DNA of 64,000 bases, taken from assembly GCA_020544305.1 (NCBI GenBank), contig CP058667.1:186001-250000 (forward strand). Direction: 5' to 3'. The notes beneath the pieces were generated by a model. It made no database searches, had not been told where the DNA came from, and saw nothing but the letters and a program-made list of their open reading frames with translations. Source of the stretch: Staphylococcus taiwanensis (lineage in GTDB: Bacteria > Bacillota > Bacilli > Staphylococcales > Staphylococcaceae). Both the position numbers and the translations under genes were made by a program. This document shows positions 55,813 to 64,000 of this stretch, one piece after another. Position 1 is the stretch's first letter, and every line of letters begins with the position of its first letter.

Positions 55813-55867
55813 AAATTGGGAGGTACATCAGCTCAAGTTGTAACGCTGTGTATCTCCCAATTTATTT
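55813..55867. terminator. Bidirectional terminator
   Basis: AAATTGGGAG...TACA...CAGC / GCTG...TATCTCCCAATTT, a long interrupted stem between 55813 and 55863, ends in TATTTTA. It serves the convergent DUF819 and DUF1445 genes. Confidence 0.75.
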
Positions 55868-55876
55868 TAAAAAAAG

Positions 55877-56662
55877 TTAATCGTTTAATTCGCTGTCTTT
55901 AATGTCAGTAATAAACATATGACCTGGTGAGTGGGTAATCATAATGTCTGGCTTCGTGTCGAGTGCCACAGATTGAGGCGTCACGCCACAACCCCAGAAG
56001 ACAGGGACTTCGTCAGGTTTAATAGTTACAGGTTCGCCATAATCTGGTTGATTAATATTCTGAATGCCAAGTGCTTCAGGATTACCAATGTGGATAGGTG
56101 TACCATGAACATTCTTAAAGTGTGTTGTAATTTCAGTGGCTTTAATTGCTTGAGCCATTGTCATTGGACGCATGCTAACTGTGATGTTCCCTTTAAATTG
56201 ACCACTAGGTTCAGCTGGAATGTTGGTGCGATACATAGGTACATTATGTCCTTCCTCGATATGGCGGACGGGTACGTTGGCTTCTAGTAGAGCGTGTTCA
56301 AAGGTAAAACTACATCCGATTAAGAAGCTAACCATATCGTTGGTATAAAGGTCAGTGATATCATCTACTTCTTCGATAAGCTCGCCATGTTTATAGATAC
56401 GATATTTCGGTACTTCAGTACGAATATCAGCATGTGGTCCATAATATGGAAATGAATGGGCACCCACTTCTGATACATCTAATAGTGGGCATGTCTTTGG
56501 GTTTCTAAAGCAAAATTTCAAAAAGTCATAAGCATATGTAGAAGGTAATATGACTACATTTGCCTGAATATAACCTTCTGCCATGCCACTTGTATGACCA
56601 GTTATCTTACCTTCTCGAATCAACTGACGCAAATCTTGTGGTGATGTATATTTATAATCCAT
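55877..56662 (-). CDS. DUF1445 putative hydro-lyase (YcsI family)
   Basis: This 261-aa protein has the family signatures GHTSGMAEGYIQANVVILPS, FLIGCSFTFEHALLEANVP near residue 115, GNITVSMRPM near 162 and FWGCGVTPQSVAL with SPGHMFITDI at the end. The family includes putative hydro-lyases and D-glutamate cyclase relatives; the substrate is unknown. AGGGGG lies about seven bases before ATG 56662. It is close to the two transporters for organic anions, which may be a functional hint. Confidence 0.9.
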   Translation of the reverse strand: MDYKYTSPQDLRQLIREGKITGHTSGMAEGYIQANVVILPSTYAYDFLKFCFRNPKTCPLLDVSEVGAHSFPYYGPHADIRTEVPKYRIYKHGELIEEVDDITDLYTNDMVSFLIGCSFTFEHALLEANVPVRHIEEGHNVPMYRTNIPAEPSGQFKGNITVSMRPMTMAQAIKATEITTHFKNVHGTPIHIGNPEALGIQNINQPDYGEPVTIKPDEVPVFWGCGVTPQSVALDTKPDIMITHSPGHMFITDIKDSELND

Positions 56663-56749
56663 TTTAAATCCCCCTTGTTCCCCTTAAATGTGTAGTACTT
56701 ATTACTACAATATTTTAAATTTACACTTAAGGCAAGGGCATGATACATG

Positions 56750-56950
56750 CTATTTATTAAATAATTTATAGGCTAAAGTGATGGAACTATTGACGAGTAT
56801 AGGTAAAAGGCAGTATAAACTTACGATGATCCAATTGTTATCAACATGATAGATGCCAAAAAATAATATGAATAGAAATATACTTATGATTACGCCAACT
56901 AAAGGTAATAAATTCATATATTGTTCTATATGACTTTGATTGTTTTTCAT
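56750..56950 (-). CDS. Small two-span membrane protein
   Basis: This 66-aa protein has two hydrophobic segments (LLPLVGVIISIFLFILFFGIY and WIIVSLYCLLPILVNSSITLA) between a polar start and a short basic end. AAAGGAG lies seven bases before ATG 56950, a strong site. It stands alone upstream of the DUF1445 gene. Function unknown. Confidence 0.65.
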   Translation of the reverse strand: MKNNQSHIEQYMNLLPLVGVIISIFLFILFFGIYHVDNNWIIVSLYCLLPILVNSSITLAYKLFNK

Positions 56951-57205
56951 AGTTTTACTCCTTTCAAGAAACGTTAATCGTTAGAAGATATTGCTAAGCA
57001 ATTACATGCGATTATCAACCAATTGTTTACTTTGAGTATATCGATATTCAGGTGAACTATCAAAGTGACTCTAAGAAGGTATTTATATAACTAGTTGATC
57101 ATTTTGAAAACTTTTTCCAAAACAGGAATTTGAATTAATTGCGACACATGAAATGCTATAATTGAGTTGAAAATAAAAGAATTAAACTAGAAAAGAAGGT
57201 ATATC

Positions 57206-58363
57206 ATGTCAACAAATTATGTCATTACAAACGGCAAAATTTATACAGAAGATCAAGTTATTGAAAATGGATATCTTGTAGTAAAAGATGGCACAATAAG
57301 TGATATTCAAGCTGGGGAATACACGGGTGACTTAGAACAAATTGATGCACAGGGACACAATGTCTTATCAGGGTTTATTGATATTCACATTCATGGTGGA
57401 TATGGAGAAGATGCAATGGATGCATCATATGATGGCCTGAAACATTTAGCGGAACAATTGTTATCAGAGGGCACGACGACATTTCTAGCGACAACGATGA
57501 CGCAATCGGATGAGAATATTGAAAATGCGTTGAAAAATATTGTGGCCTATCAAGCTAATCAGCAACAAGGAGAAGCAGCTGAAATTGGAGGTATCCATTT
57601 AGAAGGTCCATTTATTTCAGAACATAAAGTTGGGGCGCAGAATCCTAAATACGTGCAACGTCCCTCAGCAGCAAAGATTCAACATTTCCAAGAAGTAGCG
57701 AATAATCAAATTAAAATTATCACATTTGCACCAGAAGTTGATGGTGCACACGATACATTAAATCAGTTGCATGACGATATTATTTTCTCAATGGGTCATA
57801 CTGTGGCAACATTTGACGAAGCAAATGAAGCGGTTGAACATGGCGCAAAACATGTCACACATTTATATAATGCAGCAACACCATTTGAACATCGTAATCC
57901 AGGTGTCTTTGGTGCAGCGTGGACGAATGACAAACTGAATACTGAAATCATCGTTGATGGCATTCATTCACATCCAGCTTCAGTGCATATTGCATATAAA
58001 CAAAAAGGGAATGAACATGTCTATCTCATCACAGATGCGATGCGTGCAAAAGGGATGCAAGACGGTGATTATGATTTAGGTGGACAAAACGTTATTGTGA
58101 AAGGTAAAGAGGCACGATTAGCTAGTGGTGCTTTAGCAGGCAGTATTTTAAAAATGAATGATGGTTTACACAATTTAATCGAATATACACATGATTCATT
58201 AGAACATTTATGGCGTGTAGCAAGTTTAAATCAAGCTATCGCACTCAATATTGATGGCCGTAAAGGTAGTCTGGCCATTGGCAAAGACGCAGATATTGTT
58301 ATTACTGATGACACGATTAAAATAGACAAAACGATTAAAGCGGGCACAGTTCATCAATACTAA
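57206..58363 (+). CDS. nagA: N-acetylglucosamine-6-phosphate deacetylase NagA
   Basis: This 385-aa amidohydrolase converts GlcNAc-6-P to glucosamine-6-P and acetate. Metal-binding and active-site motifs are GFIDIHIHGGYGEDAMD near residue 55, GIHLEGPFIS near 128, HVTHLYNAATPFEHRNPG near 215, and the catalytic aspartate in LITDAMRAKG near 275. AGAAGG precedes ATG 57206. It works upstream of NagB and downstream of NanE. Confidence 0.95.
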   Translation: MSTNYVITNGKIYTEDQVIENGYLVVKDGTISDIQAGEYTGDLEQIDAQGHNVLSGFIDIHIHGGYGEDAMDASYDGLKHLAEQLLSEGTTTFLATTMTQSDENIENALKNIVAYQANQQQGEAAEIGGIHLEGPFISEHKVGAQNPKYVQRPSAAKIQHFQEVANNQIKIITFAPEVDGAHDTLNQLHDDIIFSMGHTVATFDEANEAVEHGAKHVTHLYNAATPFEHRNPGVFGAAWTNDKLNTEIIVDGIHSHPASVHIAYKQKGNEHVYLITDAMRAKGMQDGDYDLGGQNVIVKGKEARLASGALAGSILKMNDGLHNLIEYTHDSLEHLWRVASLNQAIALNIDGRKGSLAIGKDADIVITDDTIKIDKTIKAGTVHQY

Positions 58364-58474
58364 TATAGTGCGGTACACAGCTTTTCTACCAGAGTTTAAA
58401 AGTATGCATTCTAGTGTATATAAGTAGTAAATGTTTGAAACGACAGACATATGGTGGAAGAGAGGTGTATACAT

Positions 58475-58723
58475 ATGAATAATGATTTTAGATTCCCAAA
58501 TGCGAAACACTTTTTTAGTTGGTTAGCATGGTTGTCTATAATTGCTTTAATCGCACTATTAGTATTTAACTTAGTTATTTATAGTACATTTAAAAGTTTT
58601 ACTAATTTTACGTTAGCATTTGAGTTTCATCAGACAGAGTTAATCTTATTAATCACATTCTCAATTGTTGCGATTATTAGTATCATTATGTATTTAATAC
58701 TTAAATTATTTAAGCATTCATAA
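58475..58723 (+). CDS. Small membrane protein between nagA and nagB
   Basis: This 82-aa protein has two hydrophobic segments (WLAWLSIIALIALLVFNLVIY and LILLITFSIVAIISIIMYLI) and a basic end. GAGAGGTG lies seven bases before ATG 58475; the frame extends to an ATG at 58451 without a site. It is 111 bp after nagA and ends in a shared terminator. Function unknown. Confidence 0.65.
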   Translation: MNNDFRFPNAKHFFSWLAWLSIIALIALLVFNLVIYSTFKSFTNFTLAFEFHQTELILLITFSIVAIISIIMYLILKLFKHS

Positions 58724-58782
58724 AAAAAGGAACAATATAGGATTCGATGTGTGTATTACGGATTCCTATGTTGTTCCTTTTT
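58722..58782. terminator. Bidirectional terminator
   Basis: AAAAAGGAACAA-ATAGGA / TCCTAT-TTGTTCCTTTTT between 58722 and 58781, with A and T runs at both ends, separates the small membrane gene from convergent nagB. Confidence 0.85.
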
Positions 58783-58801
58783 AATATATTGTCTTTAAAA
58801 T

Positions 58802-59533
58802 TTATAGATTCTCAAAAATTGTATTATCAACAATGATTTCTACATTTGGATGTTGATGCAAGATAGAGGCAGGCAATGACTCTGAAGTATCTTCGTGTAA
58901 CAAACGATAAATTGCATCTCGTTTACGTTCGCCAAATGCTAATAAAATGATACGTTTCGCACGCATAATTGATTTTAATCCCATAGATACTGCTTGTTTT
59001 GGCACGTCTTCAATGCGATCAAAGTGAACACTATTGGCTTTGATTGTAGATTCTGTTAAATCGACTACACGTGTCTCACTATCGAAAGATGTGCCTGGCT
59101 CGTTGAAACCGATATGACCATTTTCACCAATGCCTAAGAGTTGGATATCAGGTTCCCCGATAGACTTCAAATGTGCCTCGTAACGTTTCGTTTCGGCATC
59201 TAAATCGTCAACATCACCTTGAGGTATATGAATATGAGAGGTTTGCCAACTATCATTATGATCAAATAGTAAATGATGCATATACATATAATAACTTTGT
59301 GGATGATTTGGTGTTAAACCGACATATTCATCAAGATTAAAGGTTTGTACATTACTTAAATCAACATGGTTTGCTGTTAATAATTCTGAAAAACGAGGAT
59401 AGACCTCAGTCATGGTATTACCAGTTGCTAAGCCTAATATGGCATTCGGATGATTTTGCACTAATTTTAATAATTCAATTGAAACATAGTCACTTGCGAG
59501 TGTTTGCGTCTTTAAATTTGTTATTTTCATCAT
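58802..59533 (-). CDS. nagB: Glucosamine-6-phosphate deaminase NagB
   Basis: This 243-aa enzyme converts glucosamine-6-P to fructose-6-P and ammonia. It has LGLATGNTMTEVYPRF near residue 35, FNLDEYVGL near 65, LLGIGENGHIGFNEPGTSF near 130 and the family's conserved end. The C-terminal allosteric tail of the E. coli type is absent, as usual in Firmicutes. GGGGG lies before the double ATG at 59533. It is followed upstream by nanE on the same strand (28 bp), so nanE-nagB form a unit. Confidence 0.95.
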   Translation of the reverse strand: MMKITNLKTQTLASDYVSIELLKLVQNHPNAILGLATGNTMTEVYPRFSELLTANHVDLSNVQTFNLDEYVGLTPNHPQSYYMYMHHLLFDHNDSWQTSHIHIPQGDVDDLDAETKRYEAHLKSIGEPDIQLLGIGENGHIGFNEPGTSFDSETRVVDLTESTIKANSVHFDRIEDVPKQAVSMGLKSIMRAKRIILLAFGERKRDAIYRLLHEDTSESLPASILHQHPNVEIIVDNTIFENL

Positions 59534-59561
59534 ATTGCGCCCCCAAATACGTATGTTGTGA

Positions 59562-60227
59562 TTACTGGATAGCTTGTATAAAACGTTCAGTGATTAGTTT
59601 AGGACGTGTAATTGCACCGCCAACTACGGTGCAATGAACACCTAAATCATGTACTTTTTTAAACATCTCAGGTGTCAAAACATTACCTTCTGCAATTACT
59701 TTTGCATTGACTTGTTGTAATACTTCTTTTAAAAATTCAAAATCATTTTCAAAGAGAATATGTCCCTTTGTATAAGATGTATACCCATGTAATGTTGTGC
59801 CAATGTAATCAAAGTTTAAATGATCAGCATTTATTGCTTCTTCTACAGTAGAAATATCAGCCATAATTTCAACGTTTGGTGCTTTTTCACGTATATAATG
59901 TACTAATTCTTCTAGTGTTTCTTTAGGTCGTGTTTGTTGAGTCGCGTCTAAAGCAATGACGTCACAACCACTTTCAATCAATTCATCTACTTCTTTAGTC
60001 GTCGCAGTAATGAAGACATCTGATCCTTCATAATCTCGTTTTACAATTCCGATAACTGGGAGAGATACTTCTTCACGAATAGCTAAAATATCTTCTTTTG
60101 TATTTGCACGTATACCAACTGCTCCACCTTGGTAAGCAGCTAAAGCCATTTTTGACATAATAAAAGATGAATGTAACGGTTCATCAGGTAAAGCCTGACA
60201 AGACACGATTAATCCGTTTGGTAACAT
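59562..60227 (-). CDS. nanE: N-acetylmannosamine-6-phosphate 2-epimerase NanE
   Basis: This 221-aa TIM-barrel enzyme converts ManNAc-6-P to GlcNAc-6-P. The start [33 protein letters not shown] near 37, [20 protein letters not shown] near 55 and [11 protein letters not shown] near 170 are typical. It diverges from nanR across a region with a NanR-like palindrome, so sialic-acid control is expected. Co-transcribed with nagB. Confidence 0.95.
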   Translation of the reverse strand: MLPNGLIVSCQALPDEPLHSSFIMSKMALAAYQGGAVGIRANTKEDILAIREEVSLPVIGIVKRDYEGSDVFITATTKEVDELIESGCDVIALDATQQTRPKETLEELVHYIREKAPNVEIMADISTVEEAINADHLNFDYIGTTLHGYTSYTKGHILFENDFEFLKEVLQQVNAKVIAEGNVLTPEMFKKVHDLGVHCTVVGGAITRPKLITERFIQAIQ

Positions 60228-60340
60228 AAATCAACACACTCCATATTCTCAAAATTGTAAATAGAAATAACATGTAATTGAATGGTTTATTTACTCATAT
60301 GATAACATTAAGAAAATATTTATCAATTTAAATTCATTAT

Positions 60341-60357
60341 TTGAAAAATATTTTCAA
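60341..60357. promoter_or_regulatory. NanR-like operator between nanE and nanR
   Basis: TTGAAAAATATTTTCAA, a near-perfect palindrome, resembles the perfect TGAAAATTATTTTCA at 62201-62215 before nanA. Two related sites at both nan promoters suggest a common regulator; NanR is the obvious candidate. Confidence 0.65.
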
Positions 60358-60397
60358 AAATAATATAGTTGCTATAACACAATCACGAGGTGATGAA

Positions 60398-61204
60398 ATG
60401 AAATTTGAAAATAGAATTCAACAGAGTCGTCATTTGTTAACAAAAATGGATAAAAAAATTATCGAGTATATTCAAACGCATGAACTCGATGATCATTTCT
60501 CAACGATAAATTCATTAGCTTATGCTATTGGTACGTCACCAGCTACCATTACAAGATTTAGTGGCAAATTAAATTACGCAAACTTTCAAGATATGAAATT
60601 TAATTTACAACATGAGAAGTCAGAGAAAGTCGTAGAAAATGCACCGCTTGTACAATTAATTCATCGTTATCATCAAAATATTATTCAACAAACAGGAGAA
60701 TTTATTTCCGAGGAAAAGATTAAACGCTTAGCACATAATTTGAAAACGTGTAGACAGGTCAATTTCGCGGGATTAGGAAGTTCAGGTTTAACTGCAAGTG
60801 AATTTTACTATCGCACTATGCGTATGGGAATTAAAGGTTCGGTATCAACAGATGCGCATCAAATGAAGATATCGGCGTCATTACTAAACGCACAAGATAT
60901 GTTTGTCGCGATTTCAAATAGTGGAGAGACAATTGAATTAATCGAAGCGGCTAAAATCGCGCAACAACAAGGCGCTTATGTTGTCGTCATTACTAACTTT
61001 GAAGGGAGTGCATTAACTAAAAATGCAGACTTAGTACTGATAACAACTGCACAATCCAGTAACAATGATTCTAAATTTATCAATTCTCAAATAGCGACAC
61101 ACTTTTTATTAGATATTGTGAGCTATTTACTACTTAAAGATCCGCATATGCATCAAGTGTATCAACAAACAAGAGCTGTTATTTTAGGAAATGAGAAAGA
61201 ATGA
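60398..61204 (+). CDS. nanR: RpiR-family regulator of sialic-acid genes, NanR
   Basis: This 268-aa protein has an N-terminal RpiR HTH_6 domain (~1-75; INSLAYAIGTSPATITRFSG) and a C-terminal SIS sugar-phosphate-binding domain (~105-235; FAGLGSSGLTASEFYYRTMR, FVAISNSGETIELIEAAKIA). In S. aureus the orthologue represses nan genes and is relieved by ManNAc-6-P. ATG 60398 follows GAGGTG by five bases; the ATG at 60341 sits inside the operator and has no site. Confidence 0.9.
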   Translation: MKFENRIQQSRHLLTKMDKKIIEYIQTHELDDHFSTINSLAYAIGTSPATITRFSGKLNYANFQDMKFNLQHEKSEKVVENAPLVQLIHRYHQNIIQQTGEFISEEKIKRLAHNLKTCRQVNFAGLGSSGLTASEFYYRTMRMGIKGSVSTDAHQMKISASLLNAQDMFVAISNSGETIELIEAAKIAQQQGAYVVVITNFEGSALTKNADLVLITTAQSSNNDSKFINSQIATHFLLDIVSYLLLKDPHMHQVYQQTRAVILGNEKE

Positions 61205-61258
61205 GGGGGAGAGTGAGACAGGATTCAATTTGTTTGAATTCATTGTCCCACTCCCAAT
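61205..61258. terminator. Terminator between nanR and nanK
   Basis: GGGGGAGAGTGAGACA (61205-61220) pairs with TGTCCCACTCCC (61244-61255), with an inner GAATTC-type stem. It is related to the hairpin ends of repeats A and B and serves two convergent genes. Confidence 0.8.
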
Positions 61259-61269
61259 CCTCTATAAAG

Positions 61270-62132
61270 TTATGATTTAGTAATTGCACCAAATAGAGCA
61301 GCATGATTTTCTGTTTTAGTTGTTTGTAACCTAGCAATACCATAATCAGAAGGGAGGTAATGATGGATTTTCGGTTCTATGTATTTTAAAAGTGTCGCTC
61401 CTTGTGATGAAATACCACCACCAATTAATATGAGTCCTGGATCGTAAATAATTTGAATTTGTGCGATACCCTCAGCAACATAGTTACTCCATTCATTAAG
61501 AATATGACGTGCTTCTTCATTACCGTCCTCTGCCAAATCAAATAGTTTAGGTACATCGGTTCCAAATTCAAATCCTCTAAGCGTCATTAAGTCTTTCAGT
61601 GCGGATGTTGAGGCACGTTGTTCAAATGTTTTACCATCTGTTTCGCGATAAAGTAAATAACCAATTTCATTGGCACGATGACGTGCGCCTTGATAAATAC
61701 CAGAAGTCTCGCTGTAAAATGCACCGCCAATGCCAGTTCCAAGGGTTAAGCAAAATATATTATCCTCTGTATATTGATGAAATGTAAGTTCTCCTAACAA
61801 TGCAGCATCCACGTCATTATAAACAGTGATGTCAGAAGTTAAATCACTAAAGACATCAAAGAAATTTGTACCATCAAAGTTTGGAATGGTAGGACCAGTA
61901 TAAATGATTTGTCCTAATTCTGAATTCACCACACCTGCACTTGAAATACCAATGGCCGATTGAGACGATATTGTTTAATAAATGATGCAACTAATTGATA
62001 AGCCTCGTCTACAATACGCACGTTAATATTATCTGGTGTTTTAATCTTCTGATAGTCTATCATGTCTAAGTTATCATCGATGACGGCTACTTTAATATTT
62101 GTTCCACCTATATCTACTGCTATTTTATACAT
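61270..62132 (-). pseudogene. nanK: N-acetylmannosamine kinase NanK, frameshifted
   Basis: A ROK-family kinase of ~286 aa that phosphorylates ManNAc is present in two frames. The first frame, from ATG 62132, gives MYKIAVDIGGTNIKVAVIDD and runs to IKQYRLNRPL, then out of frame to a stop at 61926. The second frame continues with GISSAGVVNSELGQIIYTGP and LTLGTGIGGAFYSETSG to 61270. The break lies near the short G run at 61949-61952 (minus-strand TTGG); one extra G joins the two parts. The ROK motifs are otherwise intact. The Cys-rich zinc motif of classic ROK proteins is not visible, as in other NanK. Loss would block the pathway between NanA and NanE, so a sequence error should be ruled out. 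Confidence 0.85.
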
Positions 62133-62200
62133 TTAAGTACCTCCTTATTCCATTCCATTATAACGACACTTCAACTTTAAGCGTTGACTTTACTTGTAGT

Positions 62201-62215
62201 TGAAAATTATTTTCA
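62201..62215. promoter_or_regulatory. NanR-like operator between nanK and nanA
   Basis: TGAAAATTATTTTCA is a perfect 15-bp palindrome in the divergent nanK-nanA region. It matches the site in front of nanR/nanE. Confidence 0.7.
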
Positions 62216-62266
62216 CTGAATTCGCAATATTTTGTTAAAACTTTTCAAAAGTAGTTGTTTAAGAAA

Positions 62267-62281
62267 ATGATAGCGTTTACA
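62267..62281 (+). promoter_or_regulatory. cre-like site before nanA
   Basis: ATGATAGCGTTTACA matches the cre consensus except at one defined position. It lies about 95 bp before nanA and implies catabolite repression by CcpA. Confidence 0.65.
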
Positions 62282-62373
62282 ATTCGAGATGTAAATAGAA
62301 ATTTATTGTAATTGAATTTATCTCAAAAATTATAAAAATGAATTTGAATAAAAATGATTTGGAGGAACGTGAC

Positions 62374-63255
62374 ATGGAAGATAAATTAAAAGGTTTATAT
62401 GCTGCATTGCTTGTACCGTTTGACGAACATGGACAAGTAAAAGAAGAGGGATTAAAACAAATTGCTAAGAACGCAATTGAAACGGAACAACTCGATGGTT
62501 TATATGTTAACGGAAGTTCTGGCGAGAATTTCTTAATTAGTAAAGAACAAAAGAAACAAATCTTTAGAGTTGTGAAAGAAACTGTTGGAGACGATGTGAA
62601 CTTAATCGCTCAAATTGGATCATTAGACTTAAATGAAGCGATTGAACTTGGTAAATATGCAACAGAATTGGGCTACGATGCATTATCAGCAGTTACACCA
62701 TTCTATTATCCATTCTCATTTGAAGAAATTAAGCAATACTATTTCGATATTATCGAAGCAACTCAAAACAATATGATTATTTATGCAATCCCTGATTTAA
62801 CAGGTGTGAATATTAGCATTGAACAATTTGGCGAGCTGTTCAACCATGAAAAAGTGGTTGGTGTGAAATACACGGCACCTAATTTCTTCTTACTAGAACG
62901 AATTCGTAAAGCATTCCCTAACAAATTAATATTATCTGGATTTGATGAAATGTTAGTACAAGCCACAATCTCAGTTGTCGATGGGGCGATTGGTTCAACA
63001 TACAATGTCAATGGTCGTCGTGCACGTCAAATCTTTGATTTAGCACGTGAAGGCAAAATTGACGAAGCATATCAAATACAACACGATACAAATGACATTA
63101 TTGAAACGGTATTAAGTATGGGGATTTATCCTACTTTGAAAGAAATATTGAAGTCTCGTGGTATCGATGGCGGTCTACCTAAACGTCCATTCCAACCGTT
63201 TGATGAAAAACATCGTGAAGCATTAGATAATCTCATAAAAACATACGATTTATAA
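62374..63255 (+). CDS. nanA: N-acetylneuraminate lyase NanA
   Basis: This 293-aa TIM-barrel aldolase splits sialic acid to ManNAc and pyruvate. It has [19 protein letters not shown] near residue 45, the YAIPDLTGV tyrosine near 137 and the Schiff-base lysine in [12 protein letters not shown] near 165. ATG 62374 has GGAGG eight bases upstream; the ATG at 62338 has no site. It is followed after 52 bp by nanT and diverges from nanK. Confidence 0.95.
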   Translation: MEDKLKGLYAALLVPFDEHGQVKEEGLKQIAKNAIETEQLDGLYVNGSSGENFLISKEQKKQIFRVVKETVGDDVNLIAQIGSLDLNEAIELGKYATELGYDALSAVTPFYYPFSFEEIKQYYFDIIEATQNNMIIYAIPDLTGVNISIEQFGELFNHEKVVGVKYTAPNFFLLERIRKAFPNKLILSGFDEMLVQATISVVDGAIGSTYNVNGRRARQIFDLAREGKIDEAYQIQHDTNDIIETVLSMGIYPTLKEILKSRGIDGGLPKRPFQPFDEKHREALDNLIKTYDL

Positions 63256-63307
63256 ACGAACACAGTGCACTTAGACAACAGAATATGAAATACAAGGGGT
63301 GTTGATT

Positions 63308-64000
63308 ATGCATCAAATCGGTTTTGGGGCATGGAACTGGGTAGCCGTGATTGGTTATCTTGTTATTATGTTATTAATTGGAGCTTACTTTACGAAAAGA
63401 GCAAGTAAAGATACGGATAGTTTCTTTACAGCGAGTGGTCGCTTGCCTTCATGGGCAATTGGTTTCTCAATTTATGCGACAACATTAAGTGCCATTACCT
63501 TTATGTCTACACCGGAAAAAGCCTTTTTAACAGACTGGGCGTACATCGCAGGAAATATTGCCATAGTTGCTATTATTCCAATTTTAATCGCGTTCTATGT
63601 ACCATTCTTTAAAAAGTTACGTGTAACATCGGCGTACGAATATTTAGAAGCACGATTCGGACCAAGTATCCGTGTCATCGGTTCTTTATTATTTGTTATT
63701 TTCCATTTAGGACGCATCGCCATAGTAATTTATTTGCCAACATTAGCCATTACAGCTGTATCCGATATGAATCCATATATTGTAGCTAGTTTAGTCGGTA
63801 TTTTATGTATTCTTTATACGTTTTTAGGTGGATTCGAGGGTGTTGTATGGAGCGACTTTATCCAAGGTGTCATTTTATTAGGTGGGGCGTTAATGATTAT
63901 CATCATTGGTGCATTTGAAATCAAAGGTGGTTTCGGCACAATCGTCAGTGATGCGATAGCGAATAAAAAGTTTATTAGTGCGGATAATTGGAAATTGAAT
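63308..64000 (+). CDS. nanT: Sodium:solute symporter, probable sialic-acid transporter NanT (3' end outside window)
   Basis: The frame is open from ATG 63308 to the window end, giving 231 residues. AAGGGGTG lies six bases upstream. The protein starts MHQIGFGAWNWVAVIGYLVI and shows SSS-family features: FFTASGRLPSWAIGFSIYAT, SAITFMSTPEKAF, TSAYEYLEARFG and the conserved YTFLGGFEGVVWSDFIQG. At least five membrane spans are visible. The position after nanA supports the sialic-acid substrate, as in S. aureus NanT. Confidence 0.9.
   Translation, partial: MHQIGFGAWNWVAVIGYLVIMLLIGAYFTKRASKDTDSFFTASGRLPSWAIGFSIYATTLSAITFMSTPEKAFLTDWAYIAGNIAIVAIIPILIAFYVPFFKKLRVTSAYEYLEARFGPSIRVIGSLLFVIFHLGRIAIVIYLPTLAITAVSDMNPYIVASLVGILCILYTFLGGFEGVVWSDFIQGVILLGGALMIIIIGAFEIKGGFGTIVSDAIANKKFISADNWKLN

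Noticed and set aside
61926..62132. A separate 68-aa gene before the ROK kinase
   Set aside because: It contains the ROK start VDIGGTNIK and joins the downstream frame by one base; it is the 5' part of nanK.

Overview
The window reads as a chromosomal segment of a low-GC Gram-positive bacterium, most likely a coagulase-negative Staphylococcus. Pointers are the YSIRK-type surface protein, the SirTM/macrodomain/GcvH-L/LplA2 operon, the mannitol PTS operon in the order mtlA-mtlR-mtlF-mtlD, the sialic-acid (nan) cluster, the SauI-like type I restriction proteins, and repeated staphylococcal intergenic hairpins. Species cannot be fixed from sequence reading alone. No tRNA, rRNA, integrase, transposase or CRISPR array was seen.

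Layout. 1-6.3 kb: end of a membrane protein, then the minus-strand mtl operon with an MtlR-like operator and a cre-like site upstream of mtlA. 6.4-14.2 kb: accessory and hypothetical genes: a truncated DUF6978-like gene next to a DUF1828/1829 gene, a zinc-ribbon protein, RarD, a tandem-domain teichoic-acid polymerase bracketed by ~150-bp inverted repeats, a SpoIIM-like protein, and a decayed efflux-pump remnant. 14.4-27.9 kb: a compact, very AT-rich defence island with an AlbA_2/Schlafen-type protein, a single-chain AloI-like restriction-modification enzyme, a type I system (hsdS, hsdM, and hsdR broken by a frameshift at a CT repeat), and a SIR2-HerA pair. 28-31.1 kb: a large YSIRK/choice-of-anchor I surface protein with an LPKSG sorting signal.

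31.3-37.8 kb: four CPBP-family membrane proteases interleaved with XRE and TetR regulators and a run of hairpins that may be a small RNA. 37.8-40.6 kb: dispersed repeats, then an arcB-arcC pair without arcA or arcD, behind a cre site and a CRP/FNR- or Rex-like palindrome. 40.8-46.4 kb: the lipoyl-linked ADP-ribosylation operon (luciferase-like monooxygenase, gcvH-L, macrodomain, sirTM, lplA2) divergent from an Old Yellow Enzyme. 46.6-48.3 kb: bioB alone under a BirA-type operator, then two small hypotheticals. 48.4-56.9 kb: aldo/keto reductase, an orphan 400-aa protein, a small regulator with membrane genes, a DASS anion transporter, a DUF819 transporter and a DUF1445 hydro-lyase. 57.2-64 kb: amino-sugar catabolism: nagA, nagB, nanE, nanR, nanK (frameshifted), nanA and the start of nanT, with two matching NanR-like palindromes and a cre.

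Functionally, the right end converts sialic acid and GlcNAc-6-P to fructose-6-P: NanT uptake, NanA lyase, NanK kinase, NanE epimerase, NagA deacetylase, NagB deaminase. The left end converts mannitol to fructose-6-P. The centre holds defence and surface or stress-related accessory genes. Two genes (hsdR and nanK) are interrupted by small indels in short repeats, so real inactivation and assembly error both need to be considered.
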